NCBI GenBank assembly: GCA_022842245.1
Contig: JALHPZ010000036.1
Span: forward strand, 1-58,106
DNA from: Gemmataceae bacterium
GTDB lineage: Bacteria; Planctomycetota; Planctomycetia; Gemmatales; Gemmataceae
Reading direction: 5' to 3'
DNA length: 58,106 nt
Position 1 is the stretch's first letter; every line of letters starts with the position of its first letter. Below are positions 26,572-36,064 of the stretch, piece by piece. The position numbers were made by a program, and so were the translations under genes. The notes beneath the pieces were generated by a model that saw only the letters and a program-made list of their open reading frames with translations, had not been told where the DNA came from and searched no databases.

Positions 26572-27662
26572 TCGACACGATGCTCGTCATGGCGGCGGTA
26601 GCGGCCGCCTGTGCCGTACCCGGCGTTTTCCTTGTACTGAGAAAAATGGTCCTCGTCGGCGACGCGATGAGCCACGTGCTGCTCCTGGGCATCGTGCTGG
26701 CCTTCTTCGTCGTACGCGATCCGGCGTCGCCGGCCTTGTTCTTCGGCGCCGCTGCCGCCGGCGTCGTCACCGTCGCACTCGTCGAACTGCTCCAGCACAC
26801 ACGCCTCTTGAAGGAGGACGCCGCGATCGGGCTCGTCTTCCCGGCGCTCTTCAGCATCGGCACGCTGCTCGCCTCCATGTACCTCCGCAATACGCACCTG
26901 GACGTCGATCGCGTGCTGCTCGGCTCGGCCGAACTCGCCTATCTGGATCGCTTCACAATCGCCGGTCGGGACCTTGGACCGCGCGGCTTCGCCGTCCCCG
27001 CGATGGTTTTCCTCGCGACGGTGTTTCTGGTTGCCGTCGCTTACAAGGAATTGAAGCTCGTCAGCTTCGATCCCGGTCTGGCCACGACGCTCGGATTCAA
27101 ACCCGCGCTTGTCCACTACGCCCTGATGCTTGGCGTCTCGCTCACGACCGTCTCCGCCTTCGACGCCGTCGGGCCGGTCCTCGTTCTCGCCTTTTTCGCC
27201 GTCCCACCCGCGGCCGCCCGCTTACTGACCAATCGCCTTTCGATCTTGCTGGTGCTGAGCGTCGCGATCGCGGTGTCCGCCGCCCTCGCCGGAACCTGGC
27301 TGGCGTTCCGGCTCGACATCACCACCGCCGGGACGGTTTGCACCGTGCTCGGCACGCTCTTCGCCCTGACGATCCTGGCGGCACCGGACCGCGGCCTCAT
27401 TGCCGAACTCCTCCGCCGGCGGCGGTTGATTCGGGAACTCCATGGCACCTTGCTCGTCGTGCACTTGCACCGGCACGAGGGCACGCCCGCGGAAGCGGAA
27501 GAATCGAGACGAGAGGGGTTGGAAGCGCATTTGAACTGGAGTCGGGAGCAGACCGCCCGCGTGTCGCGCCGCGCACAGGCCGAAGGGTGGATCGTGGCCG
27601 TGGGGGACTGCTGGAAACTGACAGATGCCGGCCGGGATCGGGCGAAGGCGGCCGGGACGTAA
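26568..27662 (+). CDS. Metal ABC transporter permease with C-terminal winged-helix-like tail, second copy
   Basis: A 364-residue permease. Residues 1-about 275 repeat the ZnuB/MntB fold, with LRKMVLVGDAMSHVLLLGIV near the N-terminus and VLVLAFFAVPPAAARLLTNR later. The extra 90 residues are cytoplasmic and charged: RRRRLIRELHGTLLVVHLH, then LNWSREQTARVSRRAQAEGW, then LTDAGRD. This looks like a winged-helix fold as in DtxR/MntR-type regulators, which some permeases of this family carry. Tail function is unknown; it may sense metal. ATG 26568 overlaps the upstream stop. Only 4 bases separate it from the convergent STAS gene. Confidence 0.85.
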   Translation: MIDTMLVMAAVAAACAVPGVFLVLRKMVLVGDAMSHVLLLGIVLAFFVVRDPASPALFFGAAAAGVVTVALVELLQHTRLLKEDAAIGLVFPALFSIGTLLASMYLRNTHLDVDRVLLGSAELAYLDRFTIAGRDLGPRGFAVPAMVFLATVFLVAVAYKELKLVSFDPGLATTLGFKPALVHYALMLGVSLTTVSAFDAVGPVLVLAFFAVPPAAARLLTNRLSILLVLSVAIAVSAALAGTWLAFRLDITTAGTVCTVLGTLFALTILAAPDRGLIAELLRRRRLIRELHGTLLVVHLHRHEGTPAEAEESRREGLEAHLNWSREQTARVSRRAQAEGWIVAVGDCWKLTDAGRDRAKAAGT

Positions 27663-27666
27663 GGAA

Positions 27667-28062
27667 TCAATCCGAACCGCCGAGAGCGTCCATGGCTTCG
27701 CGACGTGTGTCGTAAAGTGCCCAGAGCGTGTCGAGCGCGGTAGTCTTGAGCAACTCGCGAATGCGATCGTTCACGCCGGCGAGCACGAGTTCGCCCCCCT
27801 GTTGTTTCACGGGCAGGTGGCAGCGCAGCAGGAATGCGATGAACGCGGAACCGAAATAGCGCACCCCGGAGAGATCGACGATCAGGTTCGTCGGCGGATC
27901 CTCTTTGAGCGGGGCCAGGACCATCTGCGCGGCGGTATTGATCGCCGTATCGGAGAGGTGTTCGACCTCCGGCGACGGCACCAGCACGGCCATGTCGCCG
28001 TGGCGCTTCACCTGGAAATATTCGTTCGCCATCTGTTGGGGCGTTTTCGATTCGGCGCTCAT
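27667..28062 (-). CDS. STAS-domain anti-sigma factor antagonist
   Basis: A 131-residue single STAS domain protein resembling SpoIIAA/RsbV. The phosphorylation-loop region reads LIVDLSGVRYFGSAFIAFLL, with a serine in the position of the phosphorylatable residue. It would bind or release an anti-sigma kinase in a partner-switching module. No anti-sigma kinase or sigma factor is next to it. It is the last gene of a leftward group, 54 bases after punA. Confidence 0.8.
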   Translation of the reverse strand: MSAESKTPQQMANEYFQVKRHGDMAVLVPSPEVEHLSDTAINTAAQMVLAPLKEDPPTNLIVDLSGVRYFGSAFIAFLLRCHLPVKQQGGELVLAGVNDRIRELLKTTALDTLWALYDTRREAMDALGGSD

Positions 28063-28116
28063 GGTGTCGATCCCTCGCGATTCGACCGTCCACGGTAAAC
28101 GGAACGACCGGGCGGT

Positions 28117-28887
28117 TCAAGCAATTCCCGTCGTTTCCGATACGATCAATCCTTCGAGGAGGTTCGCCATGCGGTTGGAAACCTCGCCGCGACCGGCCAC
28201 TTCCTGCACCTCGGAATGGTCCAGCGCCCCCGCCGCCAGGCCGGCGGCCTTGTTCGTGATGCACGAAATCGCCGCCACTTCCAGCCCGAGTTCCGCACCG
28301 GCCTCCGCCTCTTTCGCCGTGGACATCCCGACCGCGTCCGCCCTCATCGCCCGCAGGGCGCGGATCTCCGCCGGCGTTTCGTACGTCGGTCCCGTCAGTG
28401 CCGCATAGACGCCCGCGAACAGGTTCATCCGTTCGACCAGTCGCGGAGAATACGGCACCGCGATCTCCGGCGACTTCCACGCGTCGGCGTCCAGGAGTTT
28501 GAGGTGTCCCCGGATCGCCATCAGGTCACCGGGGTTTAAGGCATCGTGGATGCCCCCGGCCGCGTTCGTTAGGATCAGAAACTTCACACCAAGATCCGCC
28601 GCGAGCCGAACCGGTGCGGTCGCGCGGTCCCACGAGTGCCCTTCGTAATAGTGCATCCGGCCCTGGAAGACGAGTACGCCGACGCCGGCCCAATCGCCGA
28701 GCACCGCTCGGCCGCCGTGACCGTGCACGGTCGGCGCGGCGAAACCGGGAATCTCCGCGAAATGGATTTGGGCGACGGGTCGCACGCGATCGACCACCGC
28801 GCCCAGCCCGGAACCCAGCACGATGGCAACACGTGGCCGTTGACTCGCAGCCGTTCGCTGAAACGTTTCGAATTGGGTGAGGCTCAT
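28117..28887 (-). CDS. punA: Purine nucleoside phosphorylase
   Basis: A 256-residue trimeric-type (PNP/MTAP family) enzyme that cleaves inosine or guanosine with phosphate. Visible motifs are IVLGSGLG (phosphate), GRMHYYEGH (His site), LTNAAGGI, GPTYETPAEIRALR, VGMSTAKEAEAG and ITNKAAG. The N in CITNKAAG is the purine-binding Asn typical of 6-oxopurine enzymes. Slightly shorter than the common 270 residues, with all core motifs present. The start ATG overlaps the stop of the serine hydrolase gene upstream (ATGA). Confidence 0.92.
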   Translation of the reverse strand: MSLTQFETFQRTAASQRPRVAIVLGSGLGAVVDRVRPVAQIHFAEIPGFAAPTVHGHGGRAVLGDWAGVGVLVFQGRMHYYEGHSWDRATAPVRLAADLGVKFLILTNAAGGIHDALNPGDLMAIRGHLKLLDADAWKSPEIAVPYSPRLVERMNLFAGVYAALTGPTYETPAEIRALRAMRADAVGMSTAKEAEAGAELGLEVAAISCITNKAAGLAAGALDHSEVQEVAGRGEVSNRMANLLEGLIVSETTGIA

Positions 28888-30389
28888 TTTCGCTTGAACC
28901 GAACGTCGTCCACGTTCAGGCCCTTGAGACGCAACTCGATCGGCTTGCCATACTCGTCGAGAGTGAACTGGACGCCAATGCTCGGCCAGCGGTTCGTCGG
29001 ATCGATGCCGCGGAACGTCGTGTACTGCCAGTATTCCAGTTCGTACGAGAAGTTAGTCCATGTCAGTTTCTGCTTCCCGTTGACCGACTTGATCGTGACG
29101 GGGGCATAGAGCGAATCTTCGAATGTTCCGTCGAAGTTCGCGAGCGGGACCGGCGGCTTCGCGTCTTTCTGCCGTTTCGATTCATCGAACTTCACACCGG
29201 CGACCTGGGTACCGGCCGCGGCCATCCACATCAGCAACGACGTACCGTCGACGCGTTCGGTGGTGACTTCCCGACCAAGAAAGCGGTCCAGGGTATCGAA
29301 CAGGATCGCGGCCGGTAGCGTCGACTGGCCGAGGTTGGCGAGAACGACGATTCCGAGTTTTTCTTCCGGCATCAAGCCGACCTGGGCAGTCATGCCGTCG
29401 ACGTTGCCGCCGTGCTCGATAAGGGTTCGACCCGCATAATCGCTGAGGAACCACCCCAGACCGTAATGGGACGATTTCGCATCCGGGTTGAAGAGTGCGC
29501 CGAGACCAGCCCCCTTCGGCACGATCGTCTGCGGGGTGTGCATTTCGTTGAAAACCGCGGCTTTGAGAAGCCGCTTATCCCCGGCCTTGCCGCGGGAGAG
29601 TTGGAACTGCACGTACTTGGCCATGTCCGCGACCGACGAATTGACGGACCCCGCCGGTCCGATCGGATCGGCGTTCAGCCACGCAACGGGGCCCGGAATG
29701 CCTTTCTTCCGCTCGTGCGGCGTCGCGATGTTGCCATCCTTCGCGAATTTCGAGATGCTCGTGTTGGTCGAAGTCATCCCCAGCGGGATGAACAGCTTTT
29801 CGGCGACGAGATCATCCCACGATTTCCCACCGACCCTCGCGATGGCCTCGCCCGCCGCCATGTACAGAATGTTGTTGTAAAGGAACCCCGAACGCAACCC
29901 GAGCGACGGATCCATCAAGCGGATCTTGCCTAGCAGTTCGATCCGGTCGAGATTCGCACCGTACCAGACCATGTCATAGCGGCCCAAACCGACGCGGTGG
30001 GCGAGGCAATCCCGCAACCGGACTTCGCGGGACAAATGGCCGTCCTTGAACTCGAAGCTGCGAAGTTCATCCCGAATGCGCAGGTCCCAACCGATCTTGC
30101 CATCGTCGACGAGGCGGGCCGCGAGCGCAGCGGTGAACGACTTGCTGACGGAACCGATGGCAAAAAGCGTTTGTTCCGTGACCGGCTCGGCCTTGCCCTT
30201 CTCGCGCACGCCGTAGCCCTTGCAGAGGACGACCTTGCCATCCTTCACGATGGCGACGCCGAGGCCGGGTACGGCGTGGAGTTTCATGGCGCGCCGGATC
30301 GCGTCGTCGAATCCTTCGAGCGGATCGGCAGCGGTCAGGGATTGCCCAATCCAAGCGACGGCTAGCAGCGAAACGAGGCGGATCGTCAT
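28884..30389 (-). CDS. Exported class C beta-lactamase-like serine hydrolase
   Basis: A 501-residue protein. A signal peptide (about residues 1-20, ending SLTAAD) is followed by a beta-lactamase/penicillin-binding-like domain (about 22-360). Catalytic elements are S-x-x-K in GSVSKSF, Y-x-N in FLYNNILYM and HGGN in LIEHGGNVDG. A C-terminal lipocalin-like domain (about 390-500, DUF3471-type) ends the protein. Such enzymes are usually peptidases or esterases rather than antibiotic resistance enzymes. ATG 30389 is preferred: GAGG sits 6 bases before it and contains the upstream gene's TGA. Confidence 0.85.
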   Translation of the reverse strand: MTIRLVSLLAVAWIGQSLTAADPLEGFDDAIRRAMKLHAVPGLGVAIVKDGKVVLCKGYGVREKGKAEPVTEQTLFAIGSVSKSFTAALAARLVDDGKIGWDLRIRDELRSFEFKDGHLSREVRLRDCLAHRVGLGRYDMVWYGANLDRIELLGKIRLMDPSLGLRSGFLYNNILYMAAGEAIARVGGKSWDDLVAEKLFIPLGMTSTNTSISKFAKDGNIATPHERKKGIPGPVAWLNADPIGPAGSVNSSVADMAKYVQFQLSRGKAGDKRLLKAAVFNEMHTPQTIVPKGAGLGALFNPDAKSSHYGLGWFLSDYAGRTLIEHGGNVDGMTAQVGLMPEEKLGIVVLANLGQSTLPAAILFDTLDRFLGREVTTERVDGTSLLMWMAAAGTQVAGVKFDESKRQKDAKPPVPLANFDGTFEDSLYAPVTIKSVNGKQKLTWTNFSYELEYWQYTTFRGIDPTNRWPSIGVQFTLDEYGKPIELRLKGLNVDDVRFKRK

Positions 30390-30397
30390 GGAGTTCC

Positions 30398-31747
30398 TCA
30401 ATCCCATTCGGGCGGCGGGGGCGGCGGCAGCACCGGTGCCGTCTGTTGAAAGATCGTCTGGAAGATCGCGTTCTTCAAGGCCATCGGGATGGCGGCTGGC
30501 GGCGACGTCGTCTTGAACTCCGCCGACTCGACCGCTGGATCGTCGAGTTTCGTCCGGAAGCCGATCTTCCACATCACCTCGCCATTCGCCTGTGGGGTAT
30601 AGGTGATTTCGACGTGGGCCTTCTTGTCGTCGGGATTCTTGACGAACGCGATGAGGGTCGGGCCGACGTACAAGCCGAGGGCGTCGGCGAGTTCGGTGCG
30701 GAGTTGATTCTGCCGGCCGTCGCGGCCGTCGAGTTCGCCTTGTTCGAGCACCTGGATCGACACGACCGCCTGGGGTGCGTCCCTGAGGCTCTCGAGCAAC
30801 GCGGCGAAGGCGTCGCGTACAGGCGTCTGCGGGTCCGGGGGAATCCCCTTCACCTTCGCGATTGGGGGATCGTAGAACGCGGCAAGGAGCCGTTTCGCCT
30901 CCTCGCGATGCTTCGAATTGCGCTCGTCCATGAGGTAGCCGCGCAGACCCGGCGCGCCGCCCTCCTTCGCGGTCGAGAAGTTTCCGGAATCGCGCATCGG
31001 TTTGAAGACGAGCGTGCCGAATAGGAACACGATCGCCGCGGAGCCGAAGGCAACCAGCAAGCGCAGCGGCGGCCCGCCGCCGCCTTCGTTCCGCGGCTGC
31101 TCGGGAACGAAATCCACCTTGAGATTCGCCGAGTCCTTCGAGATCGGCAGCCCGCCTTCGACGGCCATGTGTTTCGCGACGCCGCCGAGGTCCGCCGTCG
31201 TCAGCTTCTGCCATTTTGGATCGTCATTTTCTTCGAGATCAAGGATCGCGTAGTAATAGCGTTCGACGAGTTCGGCCCGTGCGGCGCGGGCGACCGGAAC
31301 GAAGTATTTCGCACCTTCCAGCGCGAAGAGTATGCCGGTCGGCTTGGCGGCGACCTTTTGAAAGCTGGCGATCTCGACGACCTTCACTTCGTCGCCGGCG
31401 ACCTGATAAACGTGGGTGGGGTCGAAGTAAACGAAGTTTCCGTGGAATCGGCTGCCCGACCCCGCCATCAGTTCGCGCAGGCCGAACCAGGTGAGCCAGC
31501 CGCCGAGCAGGCACAGCCCGGCGAGAAGCATCGCGGCAGCATAGGCGTCCTTGTTCGAGTTGAACGCCCAAATGATGCCGATGAGTATGAGGATCGGTCC
31601 GACGCCGATCGCCACCTTGCCCCACGGGCTGGGATCGCCTTCGACGTAAATGCCGGGGCAACGCTTGCCATACGCCTTGTGGACGCCGCGCAGATATTCC
31701 TGCGTGTCGGGATCGAGTTGCTGGAACCGGCAGGTGGTCTGGCGCAT
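30398..31747 (-). CDS. Planctomycete membrane protein of unknown function
   Basis: A 449-residue protein I do not recognise. Two adjacent hydrophobic helices lie at about residues 44-95 (VGPILILIGIIWAF and AMLLAGLCLLGGWLTWFGL) and a third near 230-250 (LLVAFGSAAIVFLFGTLVF). Between them is a soluble segment of about 130 residues; after the third, a domain of about 190 residues ends in PVLPPPPPPEWD. ATG 31747 is chosen over an in-frame extension to 31870. It heads a leftward operon: it ends 8 bases before the start of the serine hydrolase, so it may be an envelope partner of that enzyme. Confidence 0.65.
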   Translation of the reverse strand: MRQTTCRFQQLDPDTQEYLRGVHKAYGKRCPGIYVEGDPSPWGKVAIGVGPILILIGIIWAFNSNKDAYAAAMLLAGLCLLGGWLTWFGLRELMAGSGSRFHGNFVYFDPTHVYQVAGDEVKVVEIASFQKVAAKPTGILFALEGAKYFVPVARAARAELVERYYYAILDLEENDDPKWQKLTTADLGGVAKHMAVEGGLPISKDSANLKVDFVPEQPRNEGGGGPPLRLLVAFGSAAIVFLFGTLVFKPMRDSGNFSTAKEGGAPGLRGYLMDERNSKHREEAKRLLAAFYDPPIAKVKGIPPDPQTPVRDAFAALLESLRDAPQAVVSIQVLEQGELDGRDGRQNQLRTELADALGLYVGPTLIAFVKNPDDKKAHVEITYTPQANGEVMWKIGFRTKLDDPAVESAEFKTTSPPAAIPMALKNAIFQTIFQQTAPVLPPPPPPEWD

Positions 31748-31920
31748 TGATGGCCCCGCGGACGAATACGGCACCGGCAATCCTAACGTCTCGCAACGGG
31801 CCGCGAAAGGGGCTACCGAACCTGCGACTGCTATAATGTGGGCACCCGCCTGCGGAATTCCCGATTGCAATCGTCTCGAATCCTGCCTAGACTAATATCT
31901 ACGGAAACCGGAGATATTCC

Positions 31921-33367
<1,447 letters not shown>

Positions 33368-33384
<17 letters not shown>

Positions 33385-34072
33385 TCGCGGACTTCCGTCG
33401 GATCGCTTCGGCCGCGCGGTAGGCGCGGCCGATCTCGTTCTCCAGATCGGCGATCATCACATCGCGTTTCATCCCTTTCCAGCAATCGGGAGGGATCGGC
33501 TTCCCGACGTGCACGGCCACGGCCTTGCCGTTCGGCGGAAACATCAGCGGTGCCACGCCCGGCAGTAACTCCGTCCGCGGCCAGAACTCGAACGCCCCCG
33601 CCAGCCCCACGGGCACGACGGGCACCTTCGCCTTTTCGATGAGGAGCGTCACGCCCGGCTTGAACGGGTTCATCAGACCGGTAAAGGTTCGCTCCCCTTC
33701 CGGAAACACCAGCACGGCGCGGCCCTGATCGAGACACTCCAACACGGCGCGGATACCGTCCCGCGCGTTGTCCTTGTCGATCGGCACCGCGCCGTAGGTG
33801 CGGATGAGCCGGTCGAAGACGCCACCCTTGAAGAGCGAACTCCGCGCGAGGAACGCGAGCGGCCGACCGGCGGCGAGCGAAATGAAGATCGGATCGAGAA
33901 AGCACTGGTGGTTCGCCAGCACGAGCGCCGGGCCGGAACGCGGAAAATGTTCCCGCCCCGAGGCGCGATAGCTCGCCCCGAGCGTGAGCGACCAGAAGAC
34001 GGCCCAATAGTGCGCGTCGTAGATCAGCCGCCCGGCCGGGCCTTCGAACGGTATCGCCGCACCGCGTCCCAC
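33368..34072 (-). CDS. 1-acylglycerol-3-phosphate acyltransferase (PlsC family)
   Basis: A 234-residue membrane-associated acyltransferase. The catalytic H-x4-D is in NHQCFLDP, and the acceptor motif is FPEGERTFTG. A hydrophobic N-terminal stretch (about 17-32) suits membrane association. It would acylate lysophosphatidic acid in phospholipid synthesis; the exact acceptor is not certain. Its start lies 49 bases inside the end of cmk, a large overlap suggesting translational coupling. Its end overlaps DUF1501 tail to tail. Confidence 0.85.
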
Positions 34073-34704
34073 AATTGATCCACCACGGCGTCGAGGGTCA
34101 GGCTGGAAGTATCAATGTCGATAGCGTCGGGGGCTTTGGCAAGCGGGTCAAGCGGGCGATTCGTGTCCTGTTCGTCCCGCGCGCGAATCTGAGCGAGCAG
34201 TTCCTCGCGGTCGGCGACTTCACCCTTCGCTCGAAGCTGACCGAGCCGGCGGTCGGCGCGGACCTCGGCGCTGGCGTGCAGGAAGAACTTCACCTCGGCG
34301 TGCGGGAAGACGCTCGTGCCCTGGTCGCGCCCCTCGCAGACGAAATCGCCGGCCGAAGCGATCCGGCGCTGCTCCGCCTTCAACGGCGTACGTAATTCGG
34401 GAAAGGTCGCCACGCGGCTCGCCACCGGTCCCATTGCGGCGGTGAAGAGATGGTCCGTGAGGTCCTCGCCGTTCACAATGACGCGGTCGTGCGTCATGTC
34501 GAAGCGGAGCGATGAAATGAGCGCCCCGATCCGTGCCGCAACGCGCGGTTCGGCGTACGGATCGATGCCGGCTCGCAGCAGCAGGAAGCCGGCCGCGCGG
34601 TACATCGCGCCGGTATTGAGCAGGCGGAAGCCGAGCCGTTCGGCCAGCGCGTGCGCCGCCGCCGTCTTGCCCGACCCAGCCGAACCATCGATGGTGACGA
34701 TCAT
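34024..34704 (-). CDS. cmk: Cytidylate kinase
   Basis: A 226-residue CMP/dCMP kinase. The P-loop IDGSAGSGKTAAAHAL opens the protein; LNTGAMYRA is the CMP-binding segment, and VCEGRDQGTSVFP and ASAEVRADRRLGQL are family motifs. Size matches the family. ATG 34704 gives the standard N-terminus, and a longer in-frame reading to 34860 is not convincing. It precedes plsC; this pairing is known in many bacteria. Confidence 0.92.
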   Translation of the reverse strand: MIVTIDGSAGSGKTAAAHALAERLGFRLLNTGAMYRAAGFLLLRAGIDPYAEPRVAARIGALISSLRFDMTHDRVIVNGEDLTDHLFTAAMGPVASRVATFPELRTPLKAEQRRIASAGDFVCEGRDQGTSVFPHAEVKFFLHASAEVRADRRLGQLRAKGEVADREELLAQIRARDEQDTNRPLDPLAKAPDAIDIDTSSLTLDAVVDQLWDAVRRYRSKARPGG

Positions 34705-34799
34705 GCCATGTTTCCGTGGTGTCCTGTTTTTTTGTGGTAATCTGCGCGGGCATACAAGTAGAATCCCAGATGTTCCGATGAAGCTCCGAGGATTCCGCC

Positions 34800-36020
34800 A
34801 TGCCTCTCCCGCACCGGTTGCTCGGCCTCGCCGCCGTCGCCCTCCTCGCCGCGCCTTCACCCGCGCAGCAACTTTCCGCCGACGCTAAATCGAAAGTGAT
34901 GGCCGCCACCGCCTTCATTCAAGGGAAGAAGGGCCACGGCTCCGGCTTCGTGGTGAAACCCGGGGTCTTCGCGACGAACGCTCACGTCGTCCGGGACGAG
35001 ATCATCGACGACGTCCGCGCCCGCTTCATCGACACCGAAGGGAACGAGAAGAAATTCGCGGTGAAACTGTTATCCATCGACAAGGCGCGCGACCTCGCGC
35101 TGCTCTGGGCGAAGGAGTTGCCGGGCGATTACAAGCCGCTGGCGATCGCCTCAAAGGTCGAGATTGCGCGTCGACCGTCGGTCTTCGTGATCGGCAACCC
35201 GGCCCAGGCGGAAGGCGGCATTTCGCTTATCAACTCGATGGGCATTGGAAGTCTCGGCAACGAAATGGTCATGCGCGAAGGCAAACCGTACTACCAACTC
35301 ACCGTCGGCACGTCGCGAGATTCCATACGCGTCGGCCCCGGGAATTCGGGAGGCCCGATCGTCAACGCCAACGGCGAAGTCGTGGGCGTCCTCACGGCCG
35401 GCGTCATCGACCTGCGCACCCGCCGGCCGACGGAGAAGATGTACGCCGTGCCCGCCTCCGCCGTGCAGACCGCCATCGACGGCATCGGCAGCCCGGCCGA
35501 TTGGGAAAAGGCCAGCGCCAAGGCGGTCGAACGCCACGCCACCGACCTCACCGTCCGCAGTGTCTACGCCAACGTCCTGATCGCCGAGACCGTCCTCAAG
35601 GCCCGGAAATCGATCTGGGAGAACGCCTTTGCCCCCAGTCTGTTCTTCACCTACGTCAACGGCAATCCCGTCAACGAAGACAAGGGGATGATCGATCTGT
35701 TCAACAAGTGCGACAAGGCGATCCGCGACAAGACGAGGCTCACGTCGAAAGCCGCGCTCGACGGCACGGCGCTGCCCAAGGACCAGAAGCAGCAACTGCG
35801 CACGATGATGTCGAAGCTCGATTCGATCCGGCCGGTCGTGGTTGGCAAGAAGGCGAGCGCGACGCAAGTGAAGAAGTGCGAAGAGATGATCCTCGAATGC
35901 GACAAAGCGTTCGAGAAGATCGCGGCCGAGACGGGCTGGACCAAAACCGACGTGCTGGAACTGGAACTCGCGATTCTGCTCGAGGCGGGTGTGAAGCTCG
36001 CGGACGTGGGCAGCAACTAA
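34800..36020 (+). CDS. Exported HtrA-like (S1C) serine protease
   Basis: A 406-residue protein. A signal peptide (about residues 1-23, ending PSPAQQ) is followed by a trypsin-fold protease domain (about 30-225) with triad H62 (TNAHVV), D98 (KARDLALL) and S183 (GPGNSGGPI). There is no PDZ domain: the last about 180 residues are helical and of unknown fold. Thus it is a protease with an atypical C-terminus. The start codon lies about 95 bases from cmk, which runs the other way. A terminator hairpin separates it from the convergent gene on the right. Confidence 0.85.
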   Translation: MPLPHRLLGLAAVALLAAPSPAQQLSADAKSKVMAATAFIQGKKGHGSGFVVKPGVFATNAHVVRDEIIDDVRARFIDTEGNEKKFAVKLLSIDKARDLALLWAKELPGDYKPLAIASKVEIARRPSVFVIGNPAQAEGGISLINSMGIGSLGNEMVMREGKPYYQLTVGTSRDSIRVGPGNSGGPIVNANGEVVGVLTAGVIDLRTRRPTEKMYAVPASAVQTAIDGIGSPADWEKASAKAVERHATDLTVRSVYANVLIAETVLKARKSIWENAFAPSLFFTYVNGNPVNEDKGMIDLFNKCDKAIRDKTRLTSKAALDGTALPKDQKQQLRTMMSKLDSIRPVVVGKKASATQVKKCEEMILECDKAFEKIAAETGWTKTDVLELELAILLEAGVKLADVGSN

Positions 36021-36028
36021 ACACGAAC

Positions 36029-36052
36029 GCCCGGCGACGTTCGTCGCCGGGC
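36029..36052. terminator. Hairpin between convergent protease and coiled-coil genes
   Basis: A perfect 10-base-pair stem (36029-36038 with 36043-36052, loop GTTC) sits between the two stops. The T tract is weak (TT) on the plus strand and absent on the minus strand. Likely a shared terminator. Confidence 0.55.
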
Positions 36053-36064
36053 TTCCGGTTGGAG

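Noticed and set aside
28884..30389. Antibiotic-resistance beta-lactamase
   Set aside because: The S-x-x-K and Y-x-N motifs are shared by many peptidases and esterases, and the C-terminal lipocalin-like domain suggests a non-resistance hydrolase.
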